This document shows positions 44,320 to 50,933 of a stretch of DNA of 64,000 nt, piece by piece. The stretch lies in NCBI GenBank assembly GCA_900472675.1, contig UCJA01000001.1, forward strand, positions 173,222 to 237,221. Direction: 5' to 3'. Source of the stretch: Hyphomicrobiales bacterium (lineage in GTDB: Bacteria; Pseudomonadota; Alphaproteobacteria; Rhizobiales; Rhizobiaceae). A program made the translations under genes and the position numbers. Under the pieces are notes generated by a model, which saw only the letters and a program-made list of their open reading frames with translations, ran no database searches and was not told the origin of the DNA. The stretch's first letter is position 1; each line of letters begins with the position of its first letter.

Positions 44320-44709
44320 ATGAGCAATCGAACCAAGATCCTCGCCGGCGCGCTGGCGCTTGCCTGTCTCACCCTTACGGGCTGTGTCAGCGAGGGCGGA
44401 AGCTACTCCCGCGGCCCCGTCGGCTACAACCCGGTTTATGAGCGCAGCGATCGTGGACCGCACCGCAACTGGAATAACAACCGCCGCGACCACGACCGCG
44501 GCTCGCGTAACGACCGCGATCGCAACGATCGTGGACGTCCGGGCTACAACCGTGCAGCCGACGCCCGCGACAAGCCCAACGCACCCTGGGCCAACAACAA
44601 TATCTCGCGCGACCGCGACCGGAACAACCGCCCGGATCGCAACACCCGCCCGGACCGCAACAACGACGGTCGTCCAGGCGATAGCAACATCATCATCCGC
44701 ACCCGCTAA
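44320..44709 (+). CDS. Small Asn/Arg/Asp-rich lipoprotein
   Basis: A 129-residue predicted lipoprotein: signal MSNRTKILAGALALACLTLTGC with lipobox LTGC, Cys22 as the lipidated residue. The mature part is almost entirely Asn, Arg, Asp, Gly and Pro with degenerate repeats such as DRNDRGRPGYN and RNNRPDRNTRPDRNN, and looks disordered. Ser after the lipid Cys gives no inner-membrane retention signal. A second in-frame ATG at 44302 lacks a ribosome site. The function is unknown. A terminator follows. Confidence 0.75.
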   Translation: MSNRTKILAGALALACLTLTGCVSEGGSYSRGPVGYNPVYERSDRGPHRNWNNNRRDHDRGSRNDRDRNDRGRPGYNRAADARDKPNAPWANNNISRDRDRNNRPDRNTRPDRNNDGRPGDSNIIIRTR

Positions 44710-44742
44710 GGCGCGTCCAGGCCCCGCCTGAGACTTATCCGG

Positions 44743-44768
44743 TGGCCCGCTTCGGCGGGCCATTTCCG
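44743..44768 (+). terminator. UUCG-loop terminator after the lipoprotein gene
   Basis: TGGCCCGC-TTCG-GCGGGCCA is an 8-bp perfect stem with a UUCG tetraloop followed by TTTCCGTTT, 34 bases past the stop. Confidence 0.82.
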
Positions 44769-44807
44769 TTTGTGCCAAGCGTCACCGCCGGCGCTCCTTG
44801 AGGTGGC

Positions 44808-44825
44808 GGTCACTTTTGTTCAAGA
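44808..44825 (+). promoter_or_regulatory. Motif upstream of the AraC gene, shared with azlC
   Basis: GGTCACTTTTGTTCAAGA differs at two positions from the sequence at 45760-45777 in front of azlC. Its position just upstream of the regulator gene fits an operator or activator site for autoregulation. Confidence 0.45.
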
Positions 44826-44949
44826 GCCGCTGCCGGTCTTCTGCTATCGATAGCCGATGGACAGCATCTCACAGGAACAGGCCGCTGATCACATGCCACT
44901 CGCGCCGGCCGAAACGGCGCGCTTTTGACGTGACCCAGGCTTTGGCGGG

Positions 44950-45714
44950 ATGGAGTGCCTGTCAGCCACGTTTGTCACCCACGAGTTCGCGCTGCATGCC
45001 CATGACACGTTTAGCATCGGCGCCATCGACCGGGGCGTGCAGATCGCCACGATCCGCGGGGCAAGGGAGGCCTGTGGGCCCGGCGATCTCTATCTCATCA
45101 ATCCGGGCGAAATCCATGACGGCGCGCCGCAACCAGGCGGCTATCGCTACCGGATGATCTATCCGGACGTGGACCTGTTTCGCGAGATCCTGGAGGACGT
45201 CACGGGCAAGCCTTTCCGCGGCATGCCGGCCTTTAGTCGCCAGATTCTCAGCGATGCCACGCTTGCGGCCGCCTTTTATCAGGCGCACCGCATCCTGGAG
45301 GATGGGGCGGGCGCGCTGGAGACGGGCGAGCCGATGTTCAGGGTGCTGGAGGCCATGTTCCGGCGCCATGGCAATGCGATCGTCGTGCCGGCGGAGAGCC
45401 GTGAAAAAACTGCCGTGGAGCGGGCCCGCGATTATCTGGTCGCAAATTTCGCCGATGATGTCCGGCTCGACGAACTGGCCGCCGTTGCCGGGCTCAGCCG
45501 GGCTCACCTGATCCGTGCCTTCCGGCGCCAGTTCCACATCACGCCGCATTCCTTTCTCACCGATATGCGCATCCGGATGGCGCGCAAGCAGCTGCGTCAG
45601 GGCGGCTCGCCGGCGCAGGTCGCGATCGATATCGGCTTTGCGGATCAGGCGCATTTCACCCGGCACTTCAAAGCCCGCACCGGACTGACCCCGGGGCAAT
45701 ACCGGGCCCGCTGA
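44950..45714 (+). CDS. AraC-family regulator, N-terminus interrupted by an in-frame stop
   Basis: A 254-residue AraC-type activator: an N-terminal cupin sensor (THEFALHAHDTFSIGAIDRG, PGDLYLINPGEIHDG) and two HTH motifs at the C-terminus (VRLDELAAVAGLSRAHLIRAFRRQF; PAQVAIDIGFADQAHFTRHFKARTGLTPGQYR). The same frame is open upstream from ATG 44857 except for TGA at 44926-44928: the residues around it, TARF-stop-RDPGFGGMECL, fit the usual family opening where a Trp is expected, so TGG to TGA is likely. Translation from ATG 44950 would keep the sensor nearly complete. It probably regulates azlCD downstream, with which it shares an upstream motif. Confidence 0.8.
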   Translation: MECLSATFVTHEFALHAHDTFSIGAIDRGVQIATIRGAREACGPGDLYLINPGEIHDGAPQPGGYRYRMIYPDVDLFREILEDVTGKPFRGMPAFSRQILSDATLAAAFYQAHRILEDGAGALETGEPMFRVLEAMFRRHGNAIVVPAESREKTAVERARDYLVANFADDVRLDELAAVAGLSRAHLIRAFRRQFHITPHSFLTDMRIRMARKQLRQGGSPAQVAIDIGFADQAHFTRHFKARTGLTPGQYRAR

Positions 45715-45759
45715 CACCATGCCACCGGGCGGTGATATTCACTTTCCTTCCGGCGCCCC

Positions 45760-45777
45760 GGTCACTTTCCTTCAAGA
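45760..45777 (+). promoter_or_regulatory. Motif upstream of azlC, shared with the AraC gene
   Basis: GGTCACTTTCCTTCAAGA matches the motif at 44808-44825. A further partial copy, TCACTTTCCTTC, lies at 45739-45750, 23 bases upstream of the same core at 45762-45773. Direct repeats about two helical turns apart are typical of AraC-family sites. Confidence 0.5.
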
Positions 45778-45829
45778 CGATACGGCCAGCCCTTGTCTAC
45801 GATCACGTCGAAAGGGGAGGACCTTCGAC

Positions 45830-46537
45830 GTGAACACGCATTCTATCCGACAAGAGTTTCTCGGCGGTGCCCTGGCGATCGCACCGCTGATCGCAGCCGT
45901 GCTGCCGATCGGCCTGGTTTTCGGCGCGCTTGCCGTGACCAAGGGCCTGTCGCCTGCAGAGGCCACGTTGATGAGTGCGCTGGTCTTTGCCGGCGGTTCG
46001 CAATTCGTGGCGATGGACATCTGGACGCATCCCGCGGCCTGGATGGGCGTCGGCTTCGCGACGCTGCTGGTCAATATCCGGCATGTGTTGATGAGTGCCT
46101 CGCTTGCGACCGGAATGCAGGCCTTCACGCCGCGCCAGAAGCTGTTTGCCATGCTCTTTCTGGCTGACGAGATCTGGGCCATGGCGGAATTCCGGGTCAG
46201 GGCGGCGCAACTCACACCGGCCTGGTTCGCAGGTCTTGCGGTGCCTTTCTATCTCGCATGGGTGGCGTCAGCGCTGGCGGGCGCATCGCTTGGTGCGCTT
46301 CTCGGTGATCCGGTGCTGCTGGGACTCGACTTTGCCTTCCCGGCCGTCTTCATTGTGCTGATCATGGGGTTCTGGAAGGGTCGCCGAACCGGTGCGGTCC
46401 TGATCGCAAGCGGCACGGCGGCTGTGGTGACCCAGCATGTTCTGCCCGGCGTCTGGTATATCGCAGCGGGTGCCGTCTGCGGCCTGATCGTCGCGCTTGT
46501 GCTTGATCGCCAGGAGACGTCAGGTGTTGCGCCATGA
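45830..46537 (+). CDS. azlC: AzlC-family branched-chain amino acid exporter, large subunit
   Basis: A 235-residue membrane protein with about 6-7 helices. GALAIAPLIAAVLPIGLVFGALAV, EATLMSALVFAGGSQFVAM and NIRHVLMSASL are the standard AzlC motifs. With the small AzlD subunit it exports branched-chain amino acids or analogues. The GTG at 45830 follows GGGGAGG by 9 bases and is chosen over the open frame upstream, which carries the motif repeats. It overlaps azlD by four bases. Confidence 0.88.
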   Translation: MNTHSIRQEFLGGALAIAPLIAAVLPIGLVFGALAVTKGLSPAEATLMSALVFAGGSQFVAMDIWTHPAAWMGVGFATLLVNIRHVLMSASLATGMQAFTPRQKLFAMLFLADEIWAMAEFRVRAAQLTPAWFAGLAVPFYLAWVASALAGASLGALLGDPVLLGLDFAFPAVFIVLIMGFWKGRRTGAVLIASGTAAVVTQHVLPGVWYIAAGAVCGLIVALVLDRQETSGVAP

Positions 46538-46836
46538 GCGTTACGGCTCCGACAGTTTTCGCCATCCTTGCCATGGCGGCTGCAACCGTGCTCACCCGGG
46601 TCGGCGGCCTGGTTCTCGTCCGCTACGTCTCGCTGTCTCCAGGTCGTCGCCGGGCGATCGAAACCATCCCGCCGGCGGTGCTGATGGCTGTCGTCGCGCC
46701 GACCGCCTTCGTCACAGGCCCGGCAGAAACCCTTGCCTGCGCCGTGACCGCGATTGCGGCACTACGACTGCCCATGCTTGTTTCCGTGATCCTCGGGGTC
46801 GGATGCGTCGCGGCTTTGCGGGCAGCCGGGTTTTGA
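46534..46836 (+). CDS. azlD: AzlD-family small subunit of amino acid exporter
   Basis: A 100-residue protein with three to four hydrophobic segments and the pattern AAATVLTRVGGLVLVRYVSLSPGRRRAIETIPPAVLMAVVAP, typical of AzlD. It is translationally coupled to azlC (ATGA). Both subunits are needed for transport in characterised systems. Confidence 0.88.
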   Translation: MSVTAPTVFAILAMAAATVLTRVGGLVLVRYVSLSPGRRRAIETIPPAVLMAVVAPTAFVTGPAETLACAVTAIAALRLPMLVSVILGVGCVAALRAAGF

Positions 46837-46905
46837 GGTGCGTTTTCAACTCGACAGGCGCGGAAAGCATGGGCTACCGTCGCGACAAATGTTCGAGGTG
46901 GTTTG

Positions 46906-47844
46906 ATGCAGGCAAGTGATTATCCGCGCGATCTCATCGGCTACGGCCGCACCCCGCCGGACCCGAAATGGCCGGGTGGTGCGCATGTGGCGGTGCAATT
47001 CGTCATCAACTACGAGGAGGGCGGCGAAAGCTCGATCCTCGACGGCGATCCAGCCTCCGAATCGCTGCTGTCGGAAATTGTCGGCGCCGCGCCCTGGCCC
47101 GGCCAGCGCAATCTCAACATGGAATCGATCTACGAATACGGGTCGCGCGCCGGCTTCTGGCGGCTGTGGCGGCTGTTTACCGAGCTCAAGGTGCAGACGA
47201 CCGTCTACGGGGTGACGCTTGCCATGGCGCGCAACCCGGAGGCCGTCGCCGCCATCAAGGAAGCGGGCTGGGAGATTGCCAGCCACGGCTATCGCTGGCT
47301 GGAGTACAAGGACTTTCCGGAGGCGAAGGAGCGCGAGCATATTCTTGAGGCGGTGCGCCTGCATACCGAACTCACCGGCGAGCGGCCCTACGGCATGTAC
47401 CAGGGCAAGCCTTCAGGCAACACGCTGAAGCTGGTGATGGAGGAGGGCGGTTTCCTCTATTCCTCCGACAGCTATGCGGACGATCTGCCCTCCTGGGTGC
47501 CGGGGATCGGGGGCAAGCCCTTCCTGATCATCCCCTATACGCTCGATACCAACGACATGCGGTTTGCGACGCCGCAGGGTTTCAATTCCGGCGACCAGTT
47601 CTTCGCCTATCTCAAGGATGCGTTCGACGTGCTTTACCGTGAGGGCCAGGAGGGGGCGCCGAAGATGCTCTCGGTCGGGCTTCATTGCCGCCTCGTCGGG
47701 CGGCCGGGACGGATCGCCGCGCTGCGACGCTTCATGGAATACGTGCTCAGCCATGACAAGGTGTGGATCCCGCAGCGGATCGAGATTGCCCGCCACTGGC
47801 ATGCGCATCACCAGCCGTCCGCCACCCAGGCGGCTTCGCTTTGA
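46906..47844 (+). CDS. puuE: Allantoinase PuuE (polysaccharide deacetylase-like)
   Basis: A 312-residue NodB-fold hydrolase of the PuuE type, metal-independent allantoinase converting allantoin to allantoate. Family features: YPRDLIGYGRTPPDPKWPGGAHVAVQFVINYEEGGE, NMESIYEYGSRAGFWRLWRLF, EIASHGYRWLEYKDF and YSSDSYADDLPSWV. ATG 46906 has GGTGG upstream; the TTG three bases earlier is not needed. It is the first gene of the plus-strand purine operon, and its stop overlaps the uraD start (TTGA). Confidence 0.93.
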   Translation: MQASDYPRDLIGYGRTPPDPKWPGGAHVAVQFVINYEEGGESSILDGDPASESLLSEIVGAAPWPGQRNLNMESIYEYGSRAGFWRLWRLFTELKVQTTVYGVTLAMARNPEAVAAIKEAGWEIASHGYRWLEYKDFPEAKEREHILEAVRLHTELTGERPYGMYQGKPSGNTLKLVMEEGGFLYSSDSYADDLPSWVPGIGGKPFLIIPYTLDTNDMRFATPQGFNSGDQFFAYLKDAFDVLYREGQEGAPKMLSVGLHCRLVGRPGRIAALRRFMEYVLSHDKVWIPQRIEIARHWHAHHQPSATQAASL

Positions 47845-48344
47845 CGGCGCGCGGGGACTTCATCGAGCGCTTCGGCGGCGTGTTCGAGCATTCACCTTTT
47901 ATCGCCGAACGGGTCTATGACGAGGGCTTGATCTTCGTGCCGATGACCGCACGGGGCCTGCACGACGCCATGGTCTCGGTGTTTCGCAGGGCAAACCCGG
48001 CGGAGCGGCTTTCCGTGCTGCGGGCGCATCCGGATCTGGCGGGCCGGCTGGCAATCGCCGGCGGACTGACCGCGGACAGTGCCAGTGAGCAGGCGGGGGC
48101 AGGGCTCGATCGGCTGAGCCCGCAGGAGCATGCCCGCTTCACCGAACTCAACACCGCCTATACGGAGAAATTCGGCTTTCCCTTTATCATCGCCGTGAAG
48201 GGGCTGACCAAGAACGACATTCTTTCCGCCTTCGAGACGCGCGTCCACAACGGTCTCGACCAGGAATTTCAAACGGCCACTGCCGAGGTGGAGAAGATCG
48301 CGCGCCTGCGCCTTGTAGCATTGCTTCCGGAGAGTTCGACGTAA
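47841..48344 (+). CDS. uraD: OHCU decarboxylase
   Basis: A 167-residue all-helical enzyme that decarboxylates 2-oxo-4-hydroxy-4-carboxy-5-ureidoimidazoline to (S)-allantoin. Motifs: ERFGGVFEHSPFIAERV, RAHPDLAGRLA (with the catalytic His), LTADSASEQAGAGLDRLS and FIIAVKGLTKNDILSAFE. TTG at 47841 is the start because TTGA overlaps the puuE stop and it gives the usual length. The tandem MNT-HEPN array follows after only about 45 bases, in the same direction. Confidence 0.92.
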   Translation: MTARGDFIERFGGVFEHSPFIAERVYDEGLIFVPMTARGLHDAMVSVFRRANPAERLSVLRAHPDLAGRLAIAGGLTADSASEQAGAGLDRLSPQEHARFTELNTAYTEKFGFPFIIAVKGLTKNDILSAFETRVHNGLDQEFQTATAEVEKIARLRLVALLPESST

Positions 48345-48416
48345 ACGACGCGCAAAGGCTGGCGCTTTCCTCGCCGCTGGTGTCGTTCTATAGTGGTTGC
48401 ATCAGGAGACCAGACG

Positions 48417-48759
48417 ATGCGACCTTCGGAGGTGCTGGAGAAGAACCGGGACGCGATCAGGGCGATCGTTGCCCGTCGACGCGTTTCAAACCCTCGGGTC
48501 TATGGTTCGGTTCTTCATGGGCTCGACGGGGAGGACAGCGACCTCGATCTCATCGTCGATCCTTCTTCCGATACGTCGCTGTTTACCCTGGGCGGCCTTC
48601 AGTGGGAGTTGTAGGACGCGCTTGGCGTTCCGGTCGATGTCAAAGTACCCGGTGATTTCCCGCCGGAAACACGGGAGCAAATCCTTTCCGAAGCCCTTCC
48701 CGTATGACGTCATCAGGCAGCTCGATGCCATCGTCGACTGGCGCGCAGAAGGCGAGTGA
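48417..48759 (+). pseudogene. Module 1: decayed MNT-HEPN pair
   Basis: MNT of copy 1 reads like copy 2 but has TAG at 48612-48614 where copy 2 has GAG, ending it after 65 codons, past the active-site motif GS-x10-DLD. The rest of the MNT is still readable to its old stop at 48705-48707. Of the HEPN gene only 56 bases remain: its start (ATGACG) is joined to the last 50 bases, a loss of 307 bases relative to copy 2 that breaks the frame. A TGAC at both ends of the lost segment suggests short-homology deletion. Its promoter lacks the -35 seen in other copies. Toxin loss followed by antitoxin decay is the simplest history. Confidence 0.88.
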
Positions 48760-48781
48760 TCGCGAGGCTTCGCACCCCTGA

Positions 48782-48809
48782 TTGACCGTGTCCGAAGCGG
48801 CACTATAGT
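48782..48809 (+). promoter_or_regulatory. Promoter of module 2
   Basis: TTGACC (48782-48787), 16 bases, TATAGT (48804-48809), 22 bases before the MNT start; AGGAG lies 8-12 bases before the ATG. It is conserved in modules 3 and 4. Confidence 0.75.
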
Positions 48810-48831
48810 GGTCGTATCAGGAGATCAGACG

Positions 48832-49122
48832 ATGCGACCCTCTGAGGTGCTGGAGAAGAACCGGGAAGCGATCAGGGCGATCGTTGCCCGTCGACGCGTT
48901 TCAAACCCTCGGGTCTATGGTTCGGTTCTTCATGGGCTCGACAGGGAGGACAGCGACCTCGATCTCATCGTCGATCCTTCTTCCGATACGTCGCTGTTTA
49001 CCCTGGGCGGCCTTCAGTGGGAGTTGGAGGATGCGCTCGGCGTTCCGGTCGATGTCAAGGTACCCGGTGATTTCCCGCCGGAAACACGGGAGAAAATCCT
49101 TTCCGAAGCTCTTCCCGTATGA
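48832..49122 (+). CDS. Module 2 MNT: MntA-like nucleotidyltransferase antitoxin
   Basis: A 96-residue minimal nucleotidyltransferase. Gly30-Ser31, then Asp42 and Asp44 form GS-x10-D-x-D (YGSVLHGLDREDSDLDLIVD), the complete metal and NTP site of the MNT family. In characterised MntA/HepT pairs the MNT adds AMP to a Tyr of the HEPN toxin and blocks it. The ATG at 48832 is preceded by AGGAG; MRPSEVLEKNREAIR is the invariant opening of all four copies. It overlaps the HEPN gene by four bases. It is close to copy 1 along its whole length and differs from copies 3 and 4. Confidence 0.88.
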   Translation: MRPSEVLEKNREAIRAIVARRRVSNPRVYGSVLHGLDREDSDLDLIVDPSSDTSLFTLGGLQWELEDALGVPVDVKVPGDFPPETREKILSEALPV

Positions 49123-49481
49123 CGGAAGACCGCTTGAGATTTTATGTTGAGCGGATGGAAAGCTCTGCCAGACGGGCCGTTTCCTATGTCGAAGGCATGG
49201 AGCAGCAGGCATTCGAAGCGGATCAAAGAACGCAGGATGCCGTCATTGCCAATATTGCTGCAGTTGGCGAATGTGCCATAAAGATCATGGACCGTTATCC
49301 GGCCTTTGTTTCGGACCATCCCGACATCGCGTGGATGGACATTCGGGCCATGCGGAACCGGATCGCTCATCAATACTTCAGGATCGATCGTAACACGATC
49401 TGGATCACGGTCCGACAGGACCTGCCTGACCTCATCAGGCAGCTCGATGCCATCATCGATTGGCGCGCACAAGGCGAGTGA
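49119..49481 (+). CDS. Module 2 HEPN: HepT-like RNase toxin
   Basis: A 120-residue all-helical protein of the HepT/DUF86 family. Arg79-NRIA-His84-Gln-Tyr86 gives the full RX4HXY motif: Arg and His are catalytic in HEPN RNases, and the Tyr is the AMP acceptor in studied pairs. SDHPDIAWMDIRAMRN precedes it as usual. The last eight residues (IDWRAQGE) are nearly the same in all copies because the DNA there belongs to the shared repeat. The rest is clearly different from the HEPN proteins of modules 3 and 4. Confidence 0.88.
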   Translation: MTEDRLRFYVERMESSARRAVSYVEGMEQQAFEADQRTQDAVIANIAAVGECAIKIMDRYPAFVSDHPDIAWMDIRAMRNRIAHQYFRIDRNTIWITVRQDLPDLIRQLDAIIDWRAQGE

Positions 49482-49502
49482 TCGCGAGGCTTCGCACCCT
49501 GA

Positions 49503-49530
49503 TTGACCGCGTCCGACACGGCTTTATAGT
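49503..49530 (+). promoter_or_regulatory. Promoter of module 3
   Basis: TTGACC (49503-49508), 16 bases, TATAGT (49525-49530), 22 bases before the MNT start. The spacer differs from module 2 at several bases, while both hexamers are kept. Confidence 0.75.
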
Positions 49531-49552
49531 GGTCGCATCAGGAGATCAGACG

Positions 49553-49846
49553 ATGCGACCCTCGGAGGTGCTGGAGAAGAACCGGGAAGCGATCCGCGAG
49601 GTTACGGCGCGCTTCAATGCGGCGAATCCCCGCGTGTTCGGCTCCGTCGCCCGTGGTGAAGATGGACCCAACAGCGACATCGACATCCTGGTGGATGTGC
49701 CTGCTGGAACGACGCTTTTGATGCTTGGCGGGCTGCAGGATGCGCTGGAGCAGATCATGCTTGGCACATCCATTCATCTCCTCACCCCCGGCGACTTTCC
49801 CGATAGCGTGAGACACCGTGTTCTGGCCGAAGCAAAACCCATATGA
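49553..49846 (+). CDS. Module 3 MNT: MntA-like nucleotidyltransferase antitoxin
   Basis: A 97-residue MNT protein with Gly30-Ser31 and Asp42/Asp44 (FGSVARGEDGPNSDIDILVD). Residues 1-14 equal those of the other copies; residues 26-47 equal those of copy 4 and are encoded by an identical DNA stretch of about 60 bp including synonymous sites. The C-terminal half (LQDALEQIMLGTSIHLLTPGDF) diverges. The frame is open upstream into the repeat, but the ATG with AGGAG is the sensible start. It overlaps its HEPN partner by four bases. Confidence 0.88.
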   Translation: MRPSEVLEKNREAIREVTARFNAANPRVFGSVARGEDGPNSDIDILVDVPAGTTLLMLGGLQDALEQIMLGTSIHLLTPGDFPDSVRHRVLAEAKPI

Positions 49847-50208
49847 CATCGACGGATCGAACGCGGTTCCTCCTGACACGCATGCGGCAAGCAGCTGCCG
49901 ACGCAAATCACCTGATCAAGGGTGTGCAAAAGCAGGATTTCCTTAACAATATCATGCTGAACCGGGCGGTCGGGATGAGCTTGCTCATGGCATCGGAAAC
50001 GGCGACCCAATTGATGCGGGTGGATCCGGACTTCGTTGCCGACCATCCGCAATTTCCCTGGAACGCGATGCGCGGCATGCGCAATCGCATTGCTCACGAT
50101 TACTTCGATATCCAACTCGAGCGCGTCTGGGACACCGCCAAGGATGAGGTCCCCGATCTTGTCGCGGCGCTGGACGCCATCATCGAGTGGCGCGCGGAAG
50201 GCGAGTGA
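49843..50208 (+). CDS. Module 3 HEPN: HepT-like RNase toxin
   Basis: A 121-residue HepT-type protein with Arg80-NRIA-His85-Asp-Tyr87 (RX4HXY intact). It shares with copy 2 and 4 the ADHP-x5-W-x3-RxMRNRIAH core and the C-terminal WRAEGE, but elsewhere (LLTRMRQAAADANHLIKGV) it is diverged, enough to expect its own antitoxin specificity. In the modelled pair it is an RNase toxin neutralised by the preceding MNT. Confidence 0.88.
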   Translation: MTSTDRTRFLLTRMRQAAADANHLIKGVQKQDFLNNIMLNRAVGMSLLMASETATQLMRVDPDFVADHPQFPWNAMRGMRNRIAHDYFDIQLERVWDTAKDEVPDLVAALDAIIEWRAEGE

Positions 50209-50229
50209 TCGCAAGGGTTCGCACCCTGA

Positions 50230-50257
50230 TTGACCGTGTGCGAAGCGGCACTATAGT
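50230..50257 (+). promoter_or_regulatory. Promoter of module 4
   Basis: TTGACC (50230-50235), 16 bases, TATAGT (50252-50257), 22 bases before the MNT start; the spacer differs from module 2 at one position. Confidence 0.75.
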
Positions 50258-50279
50258 GGTCGTATCAGGAGATCAGACG

Positions 50280-50573
50280 ATGCGACCCTCGGAGGTGCTG
50301 GAGAAGAACCGGGAAGCGATCCGCGAAGCGACGAAACGCTTTAACGCGGCCAATCCGCGCGTGTTCGGCTCCGTCGCCCGTGGTGAAGATGGACCCAACA
50401 GCGACATCGACATCCTGGTCGACGCACTGCCCGGCACGACGCTTTTTGATCTTGGCGGCCTGCTCGAAGAGCTGAAGGAAATGATGTCAGGCACCGATAT
50501 CGACCTTCTCACTCCGGGTGATCTTCCCGAACGCCTGCGCGAACGGATCCTGCGGGAAGCCAAGCCGGTATGA
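50280..50573 (+). CDS. Module 4 MNT: MntA-like nucleotidyltransferase antitoxin
   Basis: A 97-residue MNT protein with the same active site as copy 3 (Gly30-Ser31, Asp42, Asp44). Its N-terminal half is almost identical to copy 3, while the C-terminal half (LLEELKEMMSGTDIDLLTPGDL) differs. The pattern of exact patches between silent differences suggests gene conversion. It overlaps the HEPN start by four bases. Confidence 0.88.
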   Translation: MRPSEVLEKNREAIREATKRFNAANPRVFGSVARGEDGPNSDIDILVDALPGTTLFDLGGLLEELKEMMSGTDIDLLTPGDLPERLRERILREAKPV

Positions 50574-50932
50574 CTATCGAGCGGCTTCAGACCTACATCG
50601 ATGAGATGCAGGAGATCGGGGAGGAGATCCGCACGTTTGTGGCGGGCATGAGCTATGATGACTTCGCCGGCAATCTTCTCGCCCAGCGTGGCATCGGGAT
50701 GAACCTGCTGATGATCGGCGAAGCCTCCATGCAGCTTGCCAAGGAGTTTCCCGAATTCGTGGCCGACCATCCGGATATCCCGTGGATCAAGATCCGCGGG
50801 ATGAGAAACCGCATCGCGCACGGCTATCGCAGCATCAGTATGGAAACCCTGTGGGATACGGTGCAGACATCCATTCCGGACCTTCTCGACAAGCTCCACT
50901 CTCTGCGCAACTGGCGTGCACAAGGCGAATGA
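50570..50932 (+). CDS. Module 4 HEPN: HepT-like RNase toxin
   Basis: A 120-residue HepT-type protein with Arg79-NRIA-His84-Gly-Tyr86, RX4HXY intact, in the context ADHPDIPWIKIRGMRN. N-terminal helices (YIDEMQEIGEEIRTFVAG) differ from other copies. The stop codon is followed directly by allA, whose probable ribosome site (AAGGCG) lies in the last HEPN codons, so the toxin gene and allA are likely on one transcript. Confidence 0.88.
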   Translation: MTIERLQTYIDEMQEIGEEIRTFVAGMSYDDFAGNLLAQRGIGMNLLMIGEASMQLAKEFPEFVADHPDIPWIKIRGMRNRIAHGYRSISMETLWDTVQTSIPDLLDKLHSLRNWRAQGE

Positions 50933-50933
50933 A

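Larger units (their letters stand above)
48387..50932 (+). repeat. Tandem array of four MNT-HEPN modules
   Basis: Four head-to-tail modules, period about 721-727 bp for the intact ones (MNT starts 48832, 49553, 50280). Each junction carries a shared block of about 140 bp: the last codons of the HEPN gene (TGGCGCGCA...GGCGAGTGA), an untranslated part with CACCCTGATTGACCG, a promoter, AGGAG, and the first 14 MNT codons. The left edge lies within the promoter of copy 1, which has TATAGT but no TTGACC. The right edge is the HEPN stop of copy 4, next to allA. Copies differ most in the MNT 3' half and in the HEPN genes. Confidence 0.92.

Noticed and set aside
48387..50932. CRISPR-like array
   Set aside because: Repeats are about 140 bp with full coding modules between them, not short repeats with spacers.
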